Shown here: piece by piece, positions 25,110 through 35,337 of the stretch
Position numbering within the stretch: the stretch's first letter is position 1
Layout: every line of letters begins with the position of its first letter
NCBI RefSeq assembly: GCF_954871325.1
Contig: NC_088775.1
Span: 47,531,561 to 47,595,560 of the forward strand
From: Gordionus sp. m RMFG-2023
Taxonomy: Eukaryota; Nematomorpha; Gordioida; Chordodea; Parachordodidae
Reading direction: 5' to 3'
Length of the DNA: 64,000 bases
Made by a program: the position numbers and the translations under genes
The notes under the pieces: generated by a model
Told to the model about the DNA's origin: nothing
Database searches by the model: none
What the model saw: the letters and a program-made list of their open reading frames with translations, nothing else

Positions 25110-26365
25110 TATTTTCAATTAGTGATCTGCATCGGGCCTATTTTTTCAAGCCCTACCCGAAATTTATTTAAATATAGAAATTATTTTTTATAATTAATTT
25201 ATAATAAAAGATATATGTTATATGGGGTCTAGCTTCTATAAATAAAATAAAATATTTTTATTTTACTAAAAATTCAACATACAATGTGAAAGACATTTTC
25301 TTATATTAGTATTGATGAAACGATTGAGAAATTAGCTCAATCCCAATCTCAAATATTATTGATAAGTTTATATACATTTAATAATTCTTAAGAATATTTT
25401 TGTGCATTAATCTATATTTCCAACATTTAATTTTTTTTAAATATAGATTTCTCTCGAAATCTGCCGGTATGCCTTATTTAAATTTTTTTTAAAATGTTTT
25501 TAATATAAAATTTATAAAAAAAAATTCATATATTTTTAATATATTCTTATCTTGTTTCTTTTTAAATATATTTCATTTTGATATTTTTTATATTGTATTT
25601 TATTTCTAAATTGAAACCGTTCTTTAAATAAAATTATTCACAAATAAAAAAAAAATTTAATATCAAATTTTAAATGCTTAAAAAATTTTAATATCAAATT
25701 TTAAATGCTTAAAAAATTTATATTTTTTTACAAAAGTACTTTTTCGATACATTAATTTTATAATGATTGATACTCTTCTTATATACATTTCATATTGCAA
25801 TATTAATTCATATGTAAATTTGTATATATGTCACTAGTCCTAATAAATTTCTGAAACATAAGATATTTTTAAATAACTCACCTGTTTCTACATTCATTTA
25901 AAAAAATAAAAGTGAATTTTATTTTTTCAAGTCGGTCCAAATCATGGCCCGAAATCAAATTTTTTTAAAATTTTACTGAGCTCGATCCTTAAAAATTGTT
26001 TAAAAAATCTAAATAATAAGATGGAAAATGATATTTCCTTTCTCTAATTAGTAATTTTTATGTTATTTCCCTTTTTAAAAATGTGTTTAATTCATTTATT
26101 TAAAATTTTTGAATTGAGCTGGCAGCATAAGTATAAAATTTAAATTCGGGCATAAAAATAAAAAAAATTTAGGGCTAGGCTTAAAAATTAATAAAAATTT
26201 GGCCGAAAAAAATTGAATTAACAGGGCTTTATCAGATATAAATATATAGATTTCCAAATATATTCCTTTTGTGTTGATTTAAAATTTTCAAATTAAAACT
26301 GGTCATTTTTTATTTTTACATACCCCCCCCCCCCCCCCAAGGCAAAGCTATTCCCCTGAATTAAT
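25110..26365. repeat. GC-motif MITE pieces and a solo transposon end
   Basis: Short GC-rich islands (GCATCGGGCC at 25133; GGCCCGAAATC at 25940; GGGCTAGGC at about 26172) resemble the GGGCCGGGC-type MITE seen elsewhere in the window. They lie within or next to the hAT-C3 tail. At 26325-26359 a run of 17 Cs is followed by a sequence that inverted reads CAGGGGAATAGCTTTGCC, a likely hAT end without a visible partner. Confidence 0.45.
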
Positions 26366-27225
26366 ACAGGTCAAAAACTTTTCACCTAATTATTTTTGTT
26401 AATGCCTAACTGAATATATTTTGCTTTTCCTTTTTTTTCCTAAAACTCATTTTATCTAGGTTAATAGAAATATTTATTCTTAAAAATAAGTGCTATATTT
26501 ATTATTCGATATAGCTTCCAACTATTACAAAATAAATAATTTAAAATTATCAGATTAGATAGGTATTATAGATAGATATTTATATTTATTATTACAATTT
26601 TTTATGTAAACACGACAATATAAAAAATATTATATTATGAATAATTAATATCCGTGTTTTTAATCTTATAAGAGAGGGAGAGGGTTTCTTCTTGCATTTA
26701 TCGCATAATTACAAATTCTTTTTCTTTAGAAATATGTTATCACGAATTTCTAAATCATTCAAAAAAAAAAAATTCGTATTCGATTTCTGTAAGAATCTAT
26801 TTATAATTCTTTCAAACTTTTTCGATTTTTTTTTCTAATCATGTTAGAATCTATTTCATAATTTAAAAAATTTCTTTTGAATTAGAAAAAAAAAACATAT
26901 AAATTTATGGCTTTTTTACTTATATTGATTGAACACTTATCATCGATAGTCTTTGAATCTAACGTTTTTTTGGGATACGTGTCTTTGATATATGATATTT
27001 TTAAAATATAAGATATATTTTAAGTTTTTGGAAAAGGCAGCACCTTTATAGCTCTCCTTAATTGTTTGTGATAATCTTATGTAAACCTTTGTCTGAGTGG
27101 TTTGATTCTCTCTTTTGTAGGCTACCAAAGCTCTTCTTTAGCATCAATAGAGGCAAACTAGCAGTCATTGTATTTTCTTCGTCAAGGTTCTATAATCAAA
27201 TATTTAAATTTTAATTTTCTTTCTG
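26366..27225. other. AT-rich stretch, nothing recognised
   Basis: Long A and T runs. A minus-strand open stretch at 26940-27128 has no recognisable motif, and I do not call it a gene. Confidence 0.4.
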
Positions 27226-27249
27226 AACCCTAACCCTAACCCTAACCCT
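27226..27249 (-). repeat. Interstitial telomeric repeat, four AACCCT units
   Basis: Four perfect head-to-tail AACCCT units, equal to TTAGGG on the minus strand. Such short blocks usually mark repair of a double-strand break or an ancient fusion. It also suggests that this organism uses the TTAGGG telomere. Confidence 0.85.
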
Positions 27250-27359
27250 TTATGAATTCATATGCAAAAGTGTTTATAAAACTATATATTAATAATAAAT
27301 GTGAAGTGGTGTCACTAGTTTTAAATTGCCTTTTAAAAAATTTTCAGAGAGCTCTTATA

Positions 27360-27416
27360 ATTTTTCAGCGGGCTCAAATTCCTGCGATCCCCCCCCCCTA
27401 GTTACTACTGGTATGA
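27360..27416 (-). repeat. Solo hAT-like terminus
   Basis: Read inverted: CAGTAGTAACTAGGGGGGG, then CGCAGGAATTTGAGCCCGC. This is the layout of a hAT end with a G run just inside. No matching left end was found. Confidence 0.4.
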
Positions 27417-27838
27417 ATGTGACAGAAAATATTTAGAAATTATTACTTGATCCTGATGTTTTAATAATAGAATATATTATAATTTTAAACTAAGGGGTCT
27501 TAAAGGGGGAAGGAGGGTTAGTTAAAACCTTCCTTGTGAGATCTTTTAGAATAAATTCTGATATGTTTTTTTAACTTAAATAATAATTTTTGTTCAGGGA
27601 TCCAAATCTTAACGAGTTCAGGTTCAAATAAAATAAAAGTTTCGGGTTAGTTTGCAAAAAATAATAATATTAGTTTGATTTCAATTTTTGCAACCAAATT
27701 TGAACCGTATCACGTATAACCTTATTAGAATTATATAGGGAATCACATTTTTCTAAAGATTTTATCACCAAAAAACTAAAACCCATTCATAGAGTAATTA
27801 ACCTTTTTTTGCACACAAAAATATACCTATCTTATAAA

Positions 27839-28779
27839 TAGTGATGTTAAAAGTTACTTTTGAAACATTACTAGTTACAGTTACTAGTTACATTGGCAAA
27901 AACATAACTAGTTACAGTTACTAGTTACATTTTTACAAAAGTAACTAGTTATTAGTTACAGTTATTTTCAAAAGTAATTAGTTACTTACTTTATACATCA
28001 TCATATGCGCATAATTTATTTATTGATTAGGATAAACAAAGTATAATCAGTTATTTAAAATAATATACAATTTATTTATATAAAAAAATATCGCAAAATT
28101 GAATATTTACATCGAATATAAAAATATATATTTGCATTGAAAAAAAAACATTTATTTTTCATAAAAATTAGAATCTAATAAATGTTTATTTGCTTTTAAC
28201 AACAAATTAATTTCAAAGTTATTATCTAGGAGACGTGCTCGTTTATCTCCAAAAATGAGCTTACCTAGACTGAACAAGCGCTCTACGGGAGCACTTGATG
28301 TTAGAACAACATTATATTTAATAAAGAGTAATTTTAACTTTGGAAAATCGTTATATAAAGAAAAAGTGTTGTTATTAGATTTGATAAAGTTTTCTATAAG
28401 TTCATTATCCAGAATATTTTGGCGCTTTAGGTCAAAAAATCCAACTACATCAAGTGATGTTGGTTTTAAGCATGATTCATTCGTCTGGGATTCACTTTGA
28501 GGTATTAAGGTAAATTTGAACGGGAAATTATAACAATCAGATATTTTCACAAAATTTTAAATTAATAAATTTAATTTAAAAAATAAATTTAATTTAAAAT
28601 TAATTTATCACAACATGATAAAAATAAAATTAATTATTTGAATATATCTTTAAAAGTAACTAGTTACTTTTGGCAGTTACATTTCAAAACTAGTTACAGT
28701 TACTAGTTACAATTTAAAAAATATAACTAGTTACAGTTATTTTTTAGCCAAAATGTAACTAGTTACCTTAACATCACTA
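27839..28779 (-). mobile_element. hAT-K, internally deleted hAT with long terminal inverted repeats
   Basis: A perfect 8-bp target duplication CTTATAAA (27831-27838 and 28780-28787) flanks inverted ends TAGTGATGTTAA. The outer 130-160 bases on both sides consist of repeated AGTAACTAGTTAC and TAACTGTAACTAGT motifs. The 0.94-kb element keeps only the last part of a transposase on the minus strand, so it cannot move by itself. Confidence 0.93.
28152..28550 (-). pseudogene. hAT-K transposase, C-terminal remnant
   Basis: 132 codons on the minus strand. The end contains FPKLKLLFIKYNVVLTSSAP, VERLFSLGKLIFGDKRARLL and NNFEINLLLKANKHLL, the hAT dimerisation domain with the SSAPVERLFS core. The upstream catalytic part is missing. 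The domain itself is uninterrupted. A host-domesticated role is unlikely because it lies inside an intact set of terminal repeats. Confidence 0.85.
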
Positions 28780-28855
28780 CTTATAAAGTAGAACAACTAA
28801 ACAGTTTATATATGGCTATCATGTTTATTTATTTGTTTGTTTAAATACTATAATA

Positions 28856-30770
28856 CAGGCGCGTACGCAGGAATTTGGTCTGAGGGGGGGGGGATAATAA
28901 AATTTTATAAGAAATATCATTGAGCATAAATTTATTAGGACTAATAACTTTTCTAATACACAATTTTTAATTAATGTGAATTATAAAAAAATTATATATA
29001 TAAACCGGAATATAAAAAACTATAAAATAAATGTGAATTATAAAATATAAAGTGAATATAACCACTATATGAATCACTTAAATGACCCAAAATAGAAATT
29101 TGAATTTTTTGAGCCTTTAAAATTTATATATAAAGTATAAAAAATTTATATGTTGGAAATATAAATTTTTACACAAAAGGTTTCTTAAGAATAATTGTAT
29201 TTTGTATGTTTTGAATTTTTCAATTATCTCATCCTTGCTTGGCGTTAAATGCCTAGGAATATTCAAAAGATCCAAACCATTCAATCTACTATCAGAAGTT
29301 TTACTTCATAAGTATGTTTTTCAGAGACTAGCAGGCCCTGCCCCCGGGCCGAACCGTATTTTAATTATTTTAAATATACCCGGGACGGGCCCAAAATTTT
29401 TTTGAAAAAAACATCCGGGCTGGGCTTGAAAATTTTTTTAAAAAAAATATCCGAGCCGGGCTATATATTTAAAACCAAATATTTGAAATCGCCATTATTA
29501 GCTATAAAAATCAAAAATAAATATAATTTAAGAAAAATTCGGACAGGACCTTAATTCAAAAAAGCCGGGCCGGGCCTGAAAATTTTTATTAAAAAAATCC
29601 GGGCGGTGCCCTGCAAATGGTACCTCTGCAGGGCTCTGTTATTCTTCTTAAAAAAGAGAATGTTCTCTCATTAGTTTACTAATGGGAAGAGTTGCTAATA
29701 TATACATAACATTTTAATATGGAATATAATCTAAAATGTGTTTGAAATAATGCAAAGCATCCATAGAATTTTTGGGACTACATCAACCATATTTAATCTT
29801 TTAATCATAGTTATTCAGCTAATAAGGCATCATAAGTTAACATCTTCATGAAAAATTTAATAAATGTTAATTTTTTTCTATCACCATCAGAAAAAGGTTG
29901 GGAAGGCTATTGTGGAAGTTCTGCATGATGAATTAAAAACCATTCATTTTTTGGGTTTATAAATGTATCTAAGAGATAGGACATTTGTTTTATAATACTC
30001 TTCTACTGATCCTATATTAATGTTTTGACGATGAGCTTGCTTGCTGCAAGTCAAGGGGACAAATTTTAAACACGTATAGCTCTGCTTTTGACTCAACAAT
30101 AACATAAAATATGAAATTCTTCATCAACATTGGCTCTAATTTCCTTGAGTTCTAATAAAATGTTCTCTGCTATTCTCATCTTCTTAATCAAGTCAATGCC
30201 ATGTTTTTGAAAAGTATTACATAAAATAGTTGTATAATTAAATAATACATTCTAATGAGAAAATAAATTTGGAATAAGTATTGAATCCAATAATTTTCTT
30301 GCTTCTGAGGAAATATTTCTTTCAAACCATTATGATATTTTAGTAATAGCATTAATAATCGGCTCTTCTAACTCTATAAAAGCTATTTCTGCTTGGTGGC
30401 GGAGACTCGATCTCGTTGGACAAGCTTGCAATTTCTTTCTCCCTGTTAAACAAGGAGTTTCAGAGATAATTATTATTTGACTAGAAATTTAGATAAATAT
30501 TCACTAATATTTGAAAATAATAGGTAAATATTACTCCAAGGAAAACTTGAAATCGAAATTATTTGATAAAATAACTTAGTAGATGAATGTGATAAATAAA
30601 ATATATATATATATATGTGTATATATGAGATAGGAATAAATATTAACAAATATAAATTAGTATTAACAATAATATTTTTGAAAAATATAATCCAGCATTT
30701 GCATTTTTTGGCTTGGGGGGGAGGGGGGGGGGATTTGTCCACCTGCCCCCCCCCGCTGCGTACGCGCCTG
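28856..30770 (-). mobile_element. hAT-C2 transposon, minus-strand copy
   Basis: The ends are CAGGCGCGTACGCAGGAATT (left) and, inverted, CAGGCGCGTACGCAGCGGGG. The flanks CTATAATA (28848-28855) and CTACAATA (30771-30778) match at 7 of 8. G and C homopolymers lie just inside both ends. Minus-strand transposase remnants match hAT-C1, for example the region around 29215-29320 and 29645-29700 (dimerisation domain) and 30390-30470 (TRW box region). Many stops are present. A GC-rich MITE interrupts the dimerisation domain at about 29325-29640. Confidence 0.9.
29325..29640. mobile_element. GC-rich MITE inserted in hAT-C2
   Basis: It begins CAGAGACTAGCAGGCCC and ends, inverted, CAGAGCCCTGCAGAGG. Inside are several GGGCCGGGC/CCGGGC blocks within AT-rich DNA. 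The hAT-C2 dimerisation domain is continuous on both sides (compare hAT-C1), so this is an insertion. No clean target duplication could be defined. Relatives lie at about 43600-43912, and 32450-32700 may be another. Confidence 0.7.
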
Positions 30771-30778
30771 CTACAATA

Positions 30779-31486
30779 AGAATAAATCAATATATTAAAA
30801 AACAATTTAGCTTATTAATCAAATGTTATATAATAATCAATGATAAAAAACAATATAATTATTATAAAAGTCTATACCAATATTTAAAAAATTATTTAAA
30901 AATGTATAAATTAACTATATATAAATATAAATTATTTTCCTAAAAATTTCATTACCCCGTGTAATTAAAATATTTTAAAAATTTGCTTCTGTCAAATATA
31001 TCTATAAAGATAAAAAATAGATTTCACTTTGGTCACACCGTCAAATAATGCTATATAAAATAATGAAAAATCTCGATTCTTACTCAAAATTGGTTGATTA
31101 CCTTCACACAGTTATAGTATGTTAAAATCTTTAAACCGATCCACAAATCTTTTAAGAGCCTTGATACAGGTGATAATTTTTTAAATTGTTTAAGTTCTCG
31201 GTGATAAATAACTGTTAATATCAGAAACCTGGAATAAACAACCATTACATTGGAATGCATATTTATGATTTGTTGAACAATCGTGACTGAACTTTTCGCT
31301 AAAGGGAGTGAACCAAAATTTATATATATAGCTTTTTAGTCACATGTGTGATAAATCACATGGTTACTTTTTTCAAAAACATAGTGATTCAAAAAAAAAT
31401 CTCAAAATATTCAAACCCTGGATAAAAATAAGCATAAATAAGTTAGCTAGTTTTTATATTAGCCATCTAGTTGTGAAGTATCTAAC
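30779..31486. other. AT-rich stretch with a possible zinc-finger relic
   Basis: On the minus strand at about 31190-31320, a short reading contains HDCSTNHKYAFQCNGC, with Cys/His spacing that recalls a transposase zinc finger. Stops follow, and the rest of the stretch shows nothing. Relic of an unidentified transposase is the best guess. Confidence 0.3.
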
Positions 31487-31494
31487 CTATATAG

Positions 31495-32223
31495 CAGAAA
31501 CCTGCAGGCCCCTAAAATAAATAAATTCAACAACCCGGTCAGGCTGAATATTTTAAAATCGAATATTATCATATATAATTAAAAATTGTATCAAGAAATG
31601 ATATATCAAATTCATTCATTTCTCATTCTAATTTCAATTTTAAAACTATCTATACCTCACAAATTCATTTAGGGAACTAATTTATAATTTTTGTCACAAT
31701 TACATAATCTATAAGGAAATAATGAAATATTTCTTATTTAAACAATTATAATATAATAACCAAATCCAAATAATATTTTAGGTAATTTTTTACATAGATT
31801 ATTAAATTTTATTAATGATTAGAAAATAGCTTACATAACAACCAGCCACATTGTTTTAATTTGTCCTTGTATTAGGTTATAAATTAGTTAGAGATTAATT
31901 ATTACAAATTTTATTTTTAGCCAATAAAACATACAACATTACAAAATAAATAGATTTCGCCAAAAATGAACGCAAATGTACATTCTTTGGTATTATATGG
32001 AAAATAATCATTATTTTATAATAAAGAAGAGAATTTTTAAAATATTAGATATTAAATGATTTCATATTAGTTGAAAAATGAACCTAAAATACGAATTGGT
32101 AAATTTTTTCGGGCTCAATATTTTTTTAAACATCCTTAAGAAAAATTTCCGTTCAGGGGCTGGGCCAAAATTTTTTTTACAAACCCAGTCTGGGTAGTAC
32201 AATTGGAACCTCGCAGGTTTTTG
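31495..32223. mobile_element. Non-autonomous hAT-like element E, copy 1
   Basis: Inverted ends CAGAAACCTGCAGG and CAAAAACCTGCGAGG. The possible target duplication is CTATATAG (31487-31494) and TTATCTGG (32224-32231), matching at 5 of 8. The body is AT-rich and shares blocks with copy 2 at 62297-62997, for example ATGATATATCA and ATTTACTATTTAAACAATTA-like stretches. No coding sequence. Confidence 0.75.
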
Positions 32224-32229
32224 TTATCT

Positions 32230-32420
32230 GGCTTGTAATCTAAGATAGTTTGTAAATTAGCCAAACCTCTAGATAGCTTGCATATTATATGCTAGTTAGC
32301 TAGTTTGTAAACTAAGTAAGCCTCTGGGTAGGCAAGCTAACTGAACCTTAAGGTACTTTGTAAACTATATAAGTTTCTAGCTAGTTTTTAAAATAGCTAG
32401 CCTCTAGCTAATTTTAACAA
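32230..32420. repeat. Degenerate tandem repeat
   Basis: Variants of AGTTTGTAAACTAAGTAAGC plus CTCTAGATAGCTTGC recur three to four times with a period of roughly 60-70 bases. The copies have diverged. Confidence 0.55.
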
Positions 32421-33188
32421 GATATTAGAGATCTGTAGGATAGTGAAAATTTTCTACTTGCCGGGAAACTAGTCCAAAAATATTTTGATATGCCGTGCTG
32501 AGCTGGAATTGAATTTAAACTCAAAAGAATTTAATTTTTTCATAAATTAAATAAAAGAATTTGACTTTATTTTAATTTTTTTTGATCTTTAGAAAAAAAT
32601 ACGGGCCGCGAGCAACTCGTAAAAAAAAAATTTTACAGACCGGTTTGGGCATATGCCATGTATTTTTTAATATATAAAAAAATTCGTGACGGGGTGGAGT
32701 GGCATTTTAAGGTTGGAGCAACAAGCGCTGCTTGTGTAATCAATCAAGCCACCAATAATTTCCGAAAACATAAAAAATAAAAATATGTTTAAATATTAAC
32801 TTTTTGTTCTTTATATTTTTTTAGAGAAAATATACTTATATGTTAACAATATATAATAATTCTTTAAAAATTTTTACCTAACCATCAAAAGCAAATAGTC
32901 AACAAATAACTTTAATAGAATTTATAAGACATCCAAAATTCAATGAATAATTGTTTTTTTTTCAACGATTTTTAGAAAAATTCATTGGCGATGATTACAA
33001 CTTAGTATCTTATCTTAATACATCCCCCCCCCCCCTTGACTTAAATTATTTTGATAAAATGACACCCAGATCCTTTATTAAACCTTAACAAAATGTATAT
33101 CGCAAAAGGATTATTAGCGGCTGAATAAAAATATTATGTATGAGAAAAGGTATCATATTGCCTTTAAAGAACAACAGCTTATGATAAC
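32421..33188. other. AT-rich stretch with GC-island MITE traces
   Basis: Short GC-rich blocks (GCCGTGCTGAGCTGG near 32492, CGGGCCGCGAGC near 32602, GACGGGGTGGAG near 32687) suggest a decayed MITE at about 32450-32700. A run of C lies at 33025-33035. No gene seen. Confidence 0.4.
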
Positions 33189-33196
33189 TCATTCTC

Positions 33197-34684
33197 CAGT
33201 GGCGTAGGCATGGGGAAGGTTTTGGGGGTTCAACCCCCCCCCTCCCCATGAAAAATGAAAAAAAAAAATTTTTTTTTATTTTTAAATTTTAATTTAATAA
33301 ATTTTTAATAAAGCTTGATTTTTATGTTTTAAATTTATTCTAAATAATAATAGATATACACATTTGATTATTTTTATATTTATTTTTGGTTTGCAGCTAT
33401 TTCACACCACCCAAAAAAAGGGAGTTATTTATTCAAACGTATCATTATATTGACTCAAAAAATCATAAAAAAAACTAAAAAGATTTTGTCCGACCAGATT
33501 CATCGAAAGACAAGAGTCGGTGAAACTCTTTATTGAACATTATGATGTTGTCTTTGCAGCACTAGAATTTTATATATCAAGCAAGGAAAAAGATTCAGCA
33601 GATGCCGAAAATCTTTTGCAGGCTATTATTAAGCCACAGTTTTTAATTTCAATTCAATGTGTTTACAATCTAATCGATCAAATATTGATGCTACTATTGA
33701 GGATTTTTATAAAATAAACATTTTTATTCCCCTTATTGATACATTTATATTTCAATTAAAAAAAAGATTTATTAGTCATAATTATATTTTAAAAAGCTTT
33801 TATTTTCTTTTGCCGGTTGAGTCTAAACTGTTGATTACACATGAAACACGAGAGGATATTAAAAAAATCTCAGAGTTTTATGCTGATGATTTAGTAGGTT
33901 CATATGATAAGTTACTTTGTGATGTCGAATTTTGGTATAAAAATCTCGACAGAATAGGGTATTCTTTGAGACCAAAAAATGCTCTGCAGGCCCTTTCCAT
34001 GTGTAATTGCATTTTAGATTCCCTGCCTATTATCAAAAAATTATTCTAGCTACCTTGCCAATTAGTACCTGCACTAATGAAAGATCTTTTTCAACTTTAA
34101 AAAGGTTAAAAACCTATTTAAGAAACACAACCGGTGAAAAACGTTTAAATGGATTAGCCCTATTGAATATTTATAAGGATATTTTTAGATAAAAATTTGA
34201 TTCTAGATGAATTAGCAAAATCTCAGAGAAAAATAAATCTCTCTTTTTAAATTCAAATCAAAAAATAGCAATAAAATTTTATTAGTTTTAATATATAATC
34301 AATTTTTTTTGTAAAAAAAGTATTATTTATAAGATAATATCATCATATTTTTTTATACCATTATTTGCATAAGAATTACACATATTTTATATAATTGTAA
34401 AAAATTACTTTTTTTTTAATAGAGTCTTTATACATTATAATTTTTAATATTAAAATCTGTATTATATAAAATATCAACAAAAATATTTTAATTAATAAAA
34501 ATATATACATGATTAAATAAAGGAATGTAAAATATATAATAAAAACCCTAAAATTTTGTTATATGAAAATATAAAACAATTTTAACAAATCCAAAAATAT
34601 AAGCAATTAAGTGTTCAAAATAAATTAGAGGTTTTTTTTAAACCCCCCCCCCCCCCCCATGATAAAATCTTGGCTACGCCACTT
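33197..34684 (+). mobile_element. hAT-H transposon, internally deleted
   Basis: The ends are CAGTGGCGTAGGCATGG and, inverted, AAGTGGCGTAGCCAAG. Flanks TCATTCTC (33189-33196) and ACATTCTC (34685-34692) match at 7 of 8. A C run lies just inside each end (33234-33241 and 34643-34658). The 1.49-kb element keeps only the last part of a DUF4371-type hAT transposase on the plus strand. Confidence 0.9.
33486..34192 (+). pseudogene. hAT-H transposase, C-terminal half
   Basis: It starts in CPTRFIERQESVKLFIEHYD (the TRW box region; here TRF), then YNLIDQ and a frame change to NIDATIEDFYKINIFIPLID. KKISEFYADDLVGSYDKLL and VEFWYKNLDRIGYSLRPKNA follow, then, after a second frame change near 34030, the dimerisation domain ILATLPISTCTNERSFSTLK and RLKTYLRNTTGEKRLNGLAL. 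This resembles hAT-C1, so the two families are close. The N-terminal and catalytic core are absent. It could not act alone. Confidence 0.85.
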
Positions 34685-34692
34685 ACATTCTC

Positions 34693-35329
34693 TATTGAGA
34701 ATGAATGAAAGATAAACACCAAATTTAGTTCTTAATGGATTATGAAAAAAAATAAGCCATAACTTGTTTTATTTTAAATAAGGTCCGGTATTATCGACTT
34801 TAAATCGGGACCGATTGACGAACCGGTCTTCTTAAAACCATAGTCCAGGTCTTTCCATTATTTTTAGTTCTAACCGTGGTTTGGACCTGTTTCTTATTAA
34901 TATTTAAGTTTGCTCTACTATTCTATTCATATTTTTTTAAGTAAATTTTTATTAATATTTTATTTAATATTTTTCTAGAAGAGTTACTTTATTTTTGTGA
35001 TACTTTTTAGTTCAGTTTTATTTTAAAATATATATGAAAACGAAAAGATTGTCAGAAAAGCATTTTACTTTTAAATTAAAAATTTGTATTAATTCATTAA
35101 TCATATTTGATTTGATATTGTTAACATAAAATACTTCTAGATCTAATAAAATAATAAAACAAGAATTAAATTAGAAAAAAAGAAAATATTTTTAAAATAA
35201 CAAAAAAAATTAAATAACTGGCCCTGGGCCGGTTCTTTTATTTATGACCAAGGTCTGGGGCTGTCTTTTAATTAAAGACCATGGTCTAGTCCTTACCAAC
35301 GACTGACCTGATCTTCAATATTTTTAACG
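34693..35329. other. AT-rich stretch with GGTC-type repeat motifs
   Basis: GGTCCGG, GACCGATT, AACCGGTC and GGCCCTGGGCCGGTTC motifs occur at both sides (34787-34880 and 35215-35320), which suggests an old MITE of about 530 bases. Similar motifs lie near 44530-44650. Ends and target duplication could not be defined. Confidence 0.4.
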
Positions 35330-35337
35330 TTCATAAT

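Larger units (their letters stand above)
19197..25900 (+). mobile_element. hAT-C3, degraded copy of the hAT-C family split by hAT-G and element F
   Basis: The left end at 19197 (CAGACGCCTACACAGCGGG then a G run) resembles the hAT-C end CAGGCGCGTACGCAGCGGG. Transposase-derived sequence related to hAT-C1 is found at about 22030-22392 (LRKKMQM, then a copy of the TRWS-HQAV region), and continues after element F at 24780-25110. The 3' non-coding part is also shared with hAT-C1 (GAAATTAGCTCAATCCCAA near 25330; CTAGTCCTAATAAATTTCTG near 25833). The right terminus is not clear, and the link from 19197 to 22030 is inferred. hAT-G and element F both have their own target duplications inside this copy. 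Confidence 0.6.

Noticed and set aside
28255-28500. Plus-strand open frame of 81 codons
   Set aside because: It lies opposite the well-conserved minus-strand dimerisation domain of hAT-K.
30473-30805. Open frame with a run of prolines or glycines at the homopolymer tract
   Set aside because: The proline/glycine runs come from the G/C homopolymers inside the hAT-C2 end.
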